Source of the DNA: Treponema sp.
GTDB taxonomy: Bacteria > Spirochaetota > Spirochaetia > Treponematales > Breznakiellaceae
Length of the DNA: 5,851 nt
Assembly (NCBI GenBank): GCA_031274565.1
Contig: JAISPY010000286.1
Span: 1-5,851 of the forward strand
Reading direction: 5' to 3'
Below the pieces are notes generated by a model, which was given only the letters and a program-made list of their open reading frames with translations, searched no databases and had not been told where the DNA came from. Of this stretch, positions 1-4,733 are shown piece after piece; within the stretch, counting starts at the first letter, position 1, and each line of letters starts with the position of its first letter. Both the position numbers and the translations under genes were made by a program.

Positions 1-1077
1 AAATTATTACCCTACATTCTTTCCCTTTCAAACAAAGTGCAGGGCGCCACGATCTTTGACGGCTTTTCCGGTTCTACCCGGGTGAGCCAAGCATATGCCC
101 AAGCGCAGTATACGGTATATGCCAATGATATAGCCGAATATGCACAGGTGTTTAATACGGCCTATTTGTTGAACGAACAAGAACCCCACGCATACCAAGC
201 ACTGATAGATCATTTAAATGCGTTAAAGCCGATAGACGGCTGGTTTACCGATAATTACGGCGGTGAAGACGCTGGTGGAAAGTCTGTGGGTAATGATGGT
301 TTTAAAAAACCCTGGCAAAAGAAAAACACCCGCAAACTAGACGCGGTACGGGAGGAAATTGACCGGTTAAACCTGGATGCTATTACCAAAGCGGTTTGTA
401 TTGTCAGTTTAATACTGGCATTGGATCAGGTGGATAGCACCGTGGGACATTATGCTGCTTATTTAGATGACTGGTCTCCCCGGTCGTATAAGGACCTTAT
501 CCTGGAAGTGCCTCACCTGTGGATAAACCGCAAAAAACATACGGTGATGCGCGCTGATGTGTTTGACGCCATTAAGGCGTTGCCTTCGGGTATTGATTTA
601 GCCTATCTGGATCCTCCCTATGGTTCAAACAATGAAAAAATGCCACCCTCCCGGGTACGGTATGCCGCCTATTATCATATTTGGACGACCATTTGTTTAA
701 ACGATACACCAGTGCTGTTTGGAAAAGCAAAAAGAAGAGTGGATACGCGGGATACCGTAGCCGCTTCGGTATTTGAAGAATTTAGAAAAAATAGAAACGA
801 TAGAAAAAATACATCGGAAAGGTTTATTGCAGTAGCAGCGGTAGAAAAGCTCATCCAACAAGTCCCTGCGGCGTATGTCATACTTTCATATAGTTCCGGA
901 GGCCGAGCGACCTTCCAGGAATTATACGATGCGCTCACTGCATCCGGGAAGCTCCTTGCACTACAGAAAATCGATTATAAGAAAAATAGTATGACTGCTA
1001 TGAAATGGACCAATGATTGGGCACAAGATAGTGCGGAACGGCATTACGAGTATTTGTTCTTACTGGAGAAAAAATAA
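1..1077 (+). CDS. DNA adenine N6-methyltransferase, D12 class (5' end cut by window edge)
   Basis: Transfers a methyl group from S-adenosylmethionine to adenine N6 in a specific DNA site; acts in the cytoplasm. The frame is open from base 1, and the first codons read K-L-L-P-Y-I, which matches the N-terminal motif X region of D12-type enzymes (usually preceded by Y-I-G-S-K). The real start therefore lies just left of the window and the GTG at 37 is internal. In visible residue numbering, the AdoMet-binding motif I is D20-G-F-S-G-S25 and the catalytic motif IV is D204-P-P-Y207, followed by G-S-N-N-E-K. 358 residues are visible, so nearly all of the protein is present. Base composition looks more A+T-rich than the metal operon and the flavoprotein gene, suggesting separate acquisition. 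No restriction endonuclease is seen downstream; a partner could lie upstream, or the enzyme may be an orphan. Target sequence cannot be read from the protein. Confidence 0.9.
   Translation, partial: KLLPYILSLSNKVQGATIFDGFSGSTRVSQAYAQAQYTVYANDIAEYAQVFNTAYLLNEQEPHAYQALIDHLNALKPIDGWFTDNYGGEDAGGKSVGNDGFKKPWQKKNTRKLDAVREEIDRLNLDAITKAVCIVSLILALDQVDSTVGHYAAYLDDWSPRSYKDLILEVPHLWINRKKHTVMRADVFDAIKALPSGIDLAYLDPPYGSNNEKMPPSRVRYAAYYHIWTTICLNDTPVLFGKAKRRVDTRDTVAASVFEEFRKNRNDRKNTSERFIAVAAVEKLIQQVPAAYVILSYSSGGRATFQELYDALTASGKLLALQKIDYKKNSMTAMKWTNDWAQDSAERHYEYLFLLEKK
783..818 (+). repeat. In-frame 18-bp imperfect tandem duplication inside the methyltransferase gene
   Basis: TAGAAAAAATA occurs exactly at 783-793 and again at 801-811, one 18-bp (six-codon) step apart; the two 18-bp units match at about 14 positions. 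The encoded stretch reads R-K-N-R-N-D then R-K-N-T-S-E, a basic hydrophilic segment. A six-codon slippage duplication keeping the frame is the simplest reading, but a chance A-rich similarity is possible. Confidence 0.45.
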
Positions 1078-1284
1078 CCATTAGGCTACCAACAAAAAGG
1101 TCCACGGATTATGCGGATTAAGACGGGTGATCACAATCCCCATTACGGAGACCTGGCAAAGATTGCAGGAGATCCCCGCTGCGTTCACCACAGCCACAGC
1201 CAGGCCATATACCGGTCATGCGGGGTGGGGCTTTTCCTCGCGGCGCTGGTTTACCCCTTTCTGAAGCACTTTTTTACGTAAGCC
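1078..1284. other. Intergenic stretch between methyltransferase and metal operon, no recognised gene
   Basis: About 200 bases with no gene I recognise. It is richer in G+C than the end of the methyltransferase gene. It holds a 56-codon plus-strand ORF (listed separately) and an overlapping open stretch of about 45 codons on the minus strand ending near 1080. Both cannot be real and neither may be. CGGATTA is repeated at 1105-1111 and 1114-1120. No clear terminator for the methyltransferase is visible here. Confidence 0.5.
1111..1281 (+). CDS. Possible small ORF, His/Cys-containing with hydrophobic C-terminus (doubtful)
   Basis: ATG at 1111 opens 56 codons ending in TAA at 1279-1281, four bases before the -35 box of the metal operon. 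A weak AAAAAGG lies about 10 bases upstream. The middle carries C-V-H-H-S-H-S and the last third, starting G-V-G-L-F-L-A-A-L-V, is a hydrophobic run that could be one membrane segment. It lies in the same frame as the upstream methyltransferase, beyond that gene's stop, and the frame is open back to it. No family is recognised. It could be a genuine small protein, the eroded tail of a lost gene, or chance. The His/Cys content next to a metal operon is suggestive only. Confidence 0.2.
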   Translation: MRIKTGDHNPHYGDLAKIAGDPRCVHHSHSQAIYRSCGVGLFLAALVYPFLKHFFT

Positions 1285-1313
1285 TTGACTATATAAAAGA
1301 ACGGTAGTATTAT
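1285..1313 (+). promoter_or_regulatory. Sigma-70-type promoter of the metal-efflux operon
   Basis: TTGACT at 1285-1290 (5 of 6 to the -35 consensus) and TATTAT at 1308-1313 (5 of 6 to the -10 consensus) are separated by exactly 17 bases. Transcription would start near 1320, inside the operator palindrome, leaving a leader of about 50 bases before the sensor's ATG. Confidence 0.8.
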
Positions 1314-1358
1314 ATGAATAGTTGTTCAAATGAACAATTCAACAATTATTCATATAAT
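1309..1358 (+). promoter_or_regulatory. SmtB/CadC-type metal-responsive operator, nested palindromes
   Basis: Two 18-base arms, ATTATATGAATAGTTGTT (1309-1326) and its near-perfect complement (1341-1358, one mismatch), flank a central 7-2-7 palindrome TTGTTCA-AA-TGAACAA (1322-1337). It can also be read as two ArsR/SmtB half-site pairs: TGAATA-GT-TGTTCA at 1315-1328 and TCAACA-AT-TATTCA at 1339-1352, with centres 24 bp apart. The first resembles the known 12-2-12 TGAA-containing sites of SmtB-family repressors. It overlaps the -10 box and presumed start site, so a bound repressor should block RNA polymerase. The likely ligand is the product of the next gene, which would then be self-repressing. 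Confidence 0.85.
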
Positions 1359-1369
1359 GAGGAGTACCT

Positions 1370-1720
1370 ATGCATCAATCATCGGCTATGGTGGTTTTTC
1401 ATCAAGATATGGTGGATCTCGCCGCTGAGCATCTACCCCCCCAGAAAGACCTGGAGAACCTGGGGGAATTTTTTAAAGTTCTCACGGATCCTACGAGGCT
1501 CAAAATACTCTATGCCTTGGGAACCGGAGAACTCTGTGTGTTCGATCTTTCCGTGAGCGTCGGCGCCAGTGTGTCCTCGGTGAGCCACCACCTCGCGGCT
1601 CTCAAGCGGGTCCGCCTGGTTAAAGGCCGACGGGACGGACGGATTATCTACTATTCCCTGGACGATGATCACGTTATTACCATCATCAAGGATGCCCGGG
1701 ACCACCTGGAGGAGTATTAG
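1370..1720 (+). CDS. ArsR/SmtB-family metal-sensing transcriptional repressor
   Basis: A 116-residue winged-helix repressor that releases its operator when it binds metal. The core starts near L-T-D-P-T-R (38-43), typical of the family; the recognition helix is about 68-80 (V-S-S-V-S-H-H-L-A-A-L-K-R). The inter-subunit alpha-5 metal site is fully conserved in spacing: D99, H101, H112 and E115 match D104, H106, H117 and E120 of SmtB, which bind Zn(II)/Co(II). The alpha-3 motif E-L-C-V-F-D has only C56; CadC-type sensors have C-V-C there, so the soft-metal alpha-3 site looks incomplete. No N-terminal cysteines are present, though H2, H11 and H21 are. GAGGAG at 1359-1364 lies 5 bases before the ATG, supporting this start over Met7. 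It lies one base upstream of the ATPase gene and directly below the operator. Best reading: a Zn-responsive sensor, possibly also Cd/Co/Pb. Confidence 0.93.
   Translation: MHQSSAMVVFHQDMVDLAAEHLPPQKDLENLGEFFKVLTDPTRLKILYALGTGELCVFDLSVSVGASVSSVSHHLAALKRVRLVKGRRDGRIIYYSLDDDHVITIIKDARDHLEEY
1708..1714 (+). promoter_or_regulatory. Shine-Dalgarno that fixes the ATPase start at 1722
   Basis: GGAGGAG sits within the last codons of the repressor gene, 7 bases before ATG 1722. This favours 1722 over the longer in-frame ATG at 1665, which would add 19 residues with no family resemblance encoded inside the repressor gene. The placement suggests translational coupling of the two proteins. Confidence 0.8.
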
Positions 1721-1721
1721 T

Positions 1722-3734
1722 ATGGAACATCCCCATGCATGTTGCCCGGCCTGTGCCGCGGCCCGGGGACACGATCCGCACGAGCCAGAAAACCCGGAAG
1801 GACGACGGTTGCATCTTGGCTCCTATTCCCTGCCCCTGAAACGGCTGATCCTCTTTGGGGTCTCCTTGGGCCTCTGGATCACGGGGCTGCTCCTCACGCA
1901 CTTCGCCCCGCATGTTGCTCTTCGCGCCGGAGACGCCGGGAAGACCCTTTGGCGGTTCCTGCCCCTTATTCCTTTTATTGCGGCGTATCTTCTGGCAGGG
2001 CTGCCGGTCTTGCGGAACGCCTTCCGTAACCTGAAACAGGGGCATGGCTTAGATGAAAATTTTCTCATGTCCATTGCCACCATCGGCGCTTTTGCGGTTG
2101 GTGAATGGGAAGAAGCGGTGGGGGTCATGATCTTTTATATGATAGGAGAACTCGTGCAGGACGCCGCAGTGGATCGTTCCCGGGCCTCTATTGATGCCCT
2201 TTTGGCCCTCAAACCGGATACGGCTCGGGTGAAAATCGGGGATACCTGGGGGGAAGTCTCCGCCGGTGCGGTGCATCCGGGAACCCTGGTACTGGTCCGG
2301 CCCGGTGAGCGGATCCCCTTGGACGGGATTGTGGTCGAAGGGGGAGGCTCGGTGGACGCTTCCATGCTAACCGGTGAATCCCGGCCAGTACCGCTTAAAA
2401 GCGATGATGAGGCCCATTCTGGAACGGTCTCGTTAGATGGGGTCCTGGTGATACGAACCACCAAAACCGCGGATAACTCCTCAGCCGCCAAAATCATCGA
2501 GATGGTGGAATCCGCCCGGGAAGCCAAGGCGAAACCAGAACGGTTCATCACGACTTTTGCCCGGTGGTATACCCCGCTGGTGGTGGGCGCTGCGGCGCTT
2601 CTTGCGATAGGCCCCCCCATCTTCCTGCCTGATGCCCGGTTTTCGGAATGGCTCTACCGGGCACTTATCCTGCTGGTCATATCCTGTCCCTGCGCCCTGG
2701 TGGTGAGCGTCCCCTTAGGTTACTTTGCGGGAATCGGCGGCATGGCCCGACGGGGTATCATGGTAAAAGGGGCAATCCATCTGGATTCCCTCTATAAAAC
2801 CGGGTATGTAGCCTTTGATAAAACCGGGACGCTCACAGAGGGGAAATTTTCTATTGTCTCAACCGAGCCTGCCCCGGGTATAGATGAGCGGCAGCTCCTG
2901 GAAACCGCGGTCTTGGCTGAACAGGAATCGAATCATCCCATAGCCCAGGCCATACGGAACCGGGGCAGAGAACGGGGTATCGAGGTTACCCCAGGGGGCG
3001 ATCCGGGTGCGGCGGATATTTCCCGGATCCAGTACCGGGAGATCGCCGGTCAGGGGATGGAACTGCATGTGGCCGGTGAGACCATCCTGGCGGGAAATCG
3101 GATGCTCCTGGAATCCCGGGGCATACCCCTTTCAGATACCCCGGAAGCAAGCAATACCCCGATCTACATTGCCCGTAACGGAGGCTATTGCGGAAAAATC
3201 CTCATTGGGGATATTATTAAAGAAGGGTCGAAGGAAGCGGTCTCCCGCTTGAAGGCCCTGGGAATAACCGAGACCGTGATGTTTACCGGGGATGCTTCCG
3301 GGACCGCCCGGGAAGTGGCTTTCCAGGTGGGGATCAGCACGGTAAAAGCCGGGCTTTTGCCGGAGGATAAGCTCGTAGAAACGGAAAAGCTTACCCGCCG
3401 GGGGATCACGGTTTTTGTGGGAGACGGCATCAATGATGCTCCGGTGCTGGCCCGGTCTGATGTGGGTATTGCTATGGGATCCGGAGCGGACGCGGCGGTG
3501 GAGGCAGCGGATGTAATCATCATGACCGCAGACCCTCGCCGGGTTCCTGAAGCCATAGAACGGGCCAGGAAAACCCGGAGCATTGTGCTGGGTAATGTGG
3601 TATTTGCCCTGAGCGCCAAGGGGATATTCATCACCCTGGCTATTCTCGGTATGGCAAATATGTGGATGGCCCTGATCGCTGATGTAGGGGTGGCGTTGGC
3701 GGCCATCCTCAATGCAAGCAGGGCGTTGCGTTAA
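1722..3734 (+). CDS. zntA: P1B-type heavy-metal efflux ATPase (Zn/Cd/Pb exporter, ZntA/CadA type)
   Basis: Inner-membrane ATPase that pumps divalent soft metals out of the cytoplasm. 670 residues from ATG 1722. Motifs in order: T217-G-E-S220 of the actuator domain; C322-P-C324 in the sixth membrane helix; D366-K-T-G-T370 with the phosphorylated aspartate; the H405-P406 pair of the nucleotide domain; T522-G-D524; G567-D-G-I-N-D-A-P574; and D654-x-G656 in the last helix. K633 and D654 are 21 apart, like K693 and D714 of E. coli ZntA, and E131 aligns with its E202, so the Zn/Cd/Pb (P1B-2) class is favoured over copper. Membrane segments lie near 41-62, 76-97, 112-127, 131-147, 283-303, 312-337, 619-642 and 643-665. 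There is no G-x-x-C-x-x-C metal-binding domain; the N-terminus has only a short H-A-C-C-P-A-C stretch with nearby histidines. It follows the sensor by one base and shares its promoter. Exact metal preference is inferred; cadA is an equally fair name. Confidence 0.95.
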   Translation: MEHPHACCPACAAARGHDPHEPENPEGRRLHLGSYSLPLKRLILFGVSLGLWITGLLLTHFAPHVALRAGDAGKTLWRFLPLIPFIAAYLLAGLPVLRNAFRNLKQGHGLDENFLMSIATIGAFAVGEWEEAVGVMIFYMIGELVQDAAVDRSRASIDALLALKPDTARVKIGDTWGEVSAGAVHPGTLVLVRPGERIPLDGIVVEGGGSVDASMLTGESRPVPLKSDDEAHSGTVSLDGVLVIRTTKTADNSSAAKIIEMVESAREAKAKPERFITTFARWYTPLVVGAAALLAIGPPIFLPDARFSEWLYRALILLVISCPCALVVSVPLGYFAGIGGMARRGIMVKGAIHLDSLYKTGYVAFDKTGTLTEGKFSIVSTEPAPGIDERQLLETAVLAEQESNHPIAQAIRNRGRERGIEVTPGGDPGAADISRIQYREIAGQGMELHVAGETILAGNRMLLESRGIPLSDTPEASNTPIYIARNGGYCGKILIGDIIKEGSKEAVSRLKALGITETVMFTGDASGTAREVAFQVGISTVKAGLLPEDKLVETEKLTRRGITVFVGDGINDAPVLARSDVGIAMGSGADAAVEAADVIIMTADPRRVPEAIERARKTRSIVLGNVVFALSAKGIFITLAILGMANMWMALIADVGVALAAILNASRALR

Positions 3735-3745
3735 GGGAGGAGCCG

Positions 3746-3814
3746 ATGAAAACTTGCTATATTCTTGTATTAATAATGATACAGCAAGTTTTTCCGAATT
3801 GCAAAAAAAGTTAA
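3746..3814 (+). CDS. Possible 22-residue ORF after the ATPase gene (doubtful)
   Basis: GGGAGGAG (3735-3742) begins right after the ATPase stop codon and precedes an ATG at 3746 by 3 bases (5 from GGAGG). The ORF runs 22 codons to TAA at 3812-3814 and encodes a short hydrophobic peptide starting M-K-T-C-Y-I-L-V-L with a second cysteine near the end. The terminator hairpin lies inside it. It may be a real microprotein, the decayed beginning of a lost third operon gene, or a strong ribosome site left by chance. No homologue is recognised. Confidence 0.25.
   Translation: MKTCYILVLIMIQQVFPNCKKS
3749..3793 (+). terminator. Intrinsic terminator of the metal-efflux operon
   Basis: AAAACTTGCT (3749-3758) pairs perfectly with AGCAAGTTTT (3783-3792), 10 bp. 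Inside the loop TGTAT (3766-3770) can pair with ATACA (3779-3783), sharing one base with the outer stem. The right arm runs into a tract of five T (3789-3793). The stem is A/T-rich, so termination may be modest. Confidence 0.6.
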
Positions 3815-3881
3815 AAAAAGTAATGAAATTTATGAAAAATCGGTAAAAACATGTAACACTTATTTAAAAATTATGTTAAAA
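3803..3881 (+). other. Phased A-tracts, probably intrinsically curved DNA upstream of the exported-protein gene
   Basis: Runs of A are centred near 3806, 3816, 3827, 3837, 3847, 3868 and 3879, i.e. steps of about 10-11 bp with one skipped turn near 3857. The first two are part of a 10-bp direct repeat of AAAAAAAGT (3803-3811 and 3813-3821). A-tracts in phase with the helical repeat are known to bend DNA and, upstream of a promoter, can act as UP-like elements or bind nucleoid proteins. Confidence 0.5.
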
Positions 3882-3882
3882 T
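3853..3882 (+). promoter_or_regulatory. Candidate promoter for the exported-protein gene
   Basis: TAAAAT at 3877-3882 matches the -10 consensus at 5 of 6 positions. GTAACA at 3853-3858 matches the -35 at 4 of 6, with an 18-base spacer. In such A/T-rich DNA chance matches are common. The leader would be about 75 bases and contains possible weak pairing between ATTCCC (3902-3907) and GGGAAT (3938-3943). Confidence 0.4.
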
Positions 3883-3965
3883 AGTGGATAGATTTATGAT
3901 CATTCCCATTTGCATTTCCCCCGGGAAGTTGGTTTAAGGGAATATATTTTTAAAGGAGTAATTTT

Positions 3966-4616
3966 ATGAAACGACTCGTCTTTTTCTTGTTGGTACTGGG
4001 TATGGGGGCATCATTGTTCGCTCAAATCCAATTACCGGAACATCGTTTTGCCTCAGGGGACTGGAGTATTAGTGGTAACCGGGTTTACCAGAACGACGCT
4101 AAGGCTCGGCTTGCTAAAGCAAACATTAAGGTCCCTCAAAGTGGATCCATGCTGTATGACTTCAATGTCCGGTATGAATCCGGCGCCGAAGATGGGCATG
4201 GCGGATTTGGCTTACACATCTTTGCCGATACCGCATACAACGGTCCTTCCTGGGGCAGCGGCAAGTCCTACCTGTTATGGCTCAATTACGATGAAAACCC
4301 CCAGAGCAAAGCCATTCCCAAGGGTTTAAGCGGCCAAGTGTACCGGAGTTATACCAATTCCTGGATGGATCTGGTAGAGAGTATTGATCTGAACCAGTTT
4401 GCGGATCTCTTGACCACCGATAATCTTGCGGAGCCGGTATCCTTTAGAATTTGGGTGAACGGCGATACCGGTGAGATCCGGGTGTATGATCCTACAGACC
4501 CCTATCTTTCAACCTATTATTATTTTAATCTGGACCAGAAAGATCTTCCCTTGAAGGGAGAGTGGGTGGCCTTACGGACCAACGGTATTAAGTTATCCTT
4601 TGCCCTAGAGCAGTAA
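3966..4616 (+). CDS. Secreted/periplasmic protein of unknown function, possible beta-sandwich domain
   Basis: 216 residues. The start at 3966 is supported by AAAGGAG (3952-3958) 7 bases upstream and by the signal peptide it creates: M-K-R, a hydrophobic core to about residue 17, then L-F-A|Q with probable cleavage after A19. There is no lipobox cysteine and no cysteine anywhere in the protein. The mature chain is rich in aromatic residues, glycine and short alternating polar/hydrophobic stretches. G-D-W-S-I-S-G-N (31-38), Y-D-F-N-V-R-Y (64-70), F-G-L-H-I-F (81-86), Y-L-L-W-L-N (102-107) and F-R-I-W-V-N-G (160-166) look like beta-strands of a lectin-like or laminin-G-like sandwich; this fold guess is inference. 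No enzyme motif is seen. It is a single-gene unit with its own probable promoter and terminator. The signal-peptide style resembles treponemal exported proteins. Confidence 0.85.
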   Translation: MKRLVFFLLVLGMGASLFAQIQLPEHRFASGDWSISGNRVYQNDAKARLAKANIKVPQSGSMLYDFNVRYESGAEDGHGGFGLHIFADTAYNGPSWGSGKSYLLWLNYDENPQSKAIPKGLSGQVYRSYTNSWMDLVESIDLNQFADLLTTDNLAEPVSFRIWVNGDTGEIRVYDPTDPYLSTYYYFNLDQKDLPLKGEWVALRTNGIKLSFALEQ

Positions 4617-4644
4617 ACGTAAAAACACCATTTTTTGCCGGGGC

Positions 4645-4702
4645 GCCTCTAAAAAACCGTGAATCCTGCAGGTGATCGGGTTTTTAGAGGCTTTGTTTTT
4701 TT
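4645..4702 (+). terminator. Strong intrinsic terminator after the exported-protein gene
   Basis: GCCTCTAAAAAACC (4645-4658) pairs with GGGTTTTTAGAGGC (4678-4691), 13 of 14 positions, around a 19-base loop that contains the small palindrome CCTGCAGG. It is followed by TTTG and seven T. Read on the minus strand the stem lacks an adjacent T run, so it mainly serves the plus-strand gene, although the convergent flavoprotein gene ends only about 30 bases away. Confidence 0.85.
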
Positions 4703-4733
4703 ATTTTCTCTATTATGTATCCTGCTTGAAAGA

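Noticed and set aside
37..39. GTG as start codon of the methyltransferase
   Set aside because: The frame is open to base 1 and codons 1-6 (K-L-L-P-Y-I) match the family's N-terminal motif, so the gene begins outside the window.
1309..1358. Operator palindrome as a terminator or attenuator hairpin
   Set aside because: It overlaps the -10 box and presumed start, has no T tract after it, and fits SmtB-type half-sites, so a DNA-binding role is far better supported.
1314..1556. 80-codon plus-strand ORF starting within the operator
   Set aside because: It overlaps the repressor gene in another frame, begins inside the palindromes, and has no ribosome site or recognisable content.
1665..1721. Longer N-terminus for the metal ATPase from ATG 1665
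   Set aside because: The extra residues are out-of-frame repressor sequence with no family resemblance, and the Shine-Dalgarno GGAGGAG points to ATG 1722.
3902..3943. Leader hairpin or riboswitch before the exported-protein gene
   Set aside because: Only short pairings (ATTCCC/GGGAAT and TTCC/GGAA) are available and the ribosome site is not covered, so there is no support for a structured regulator.
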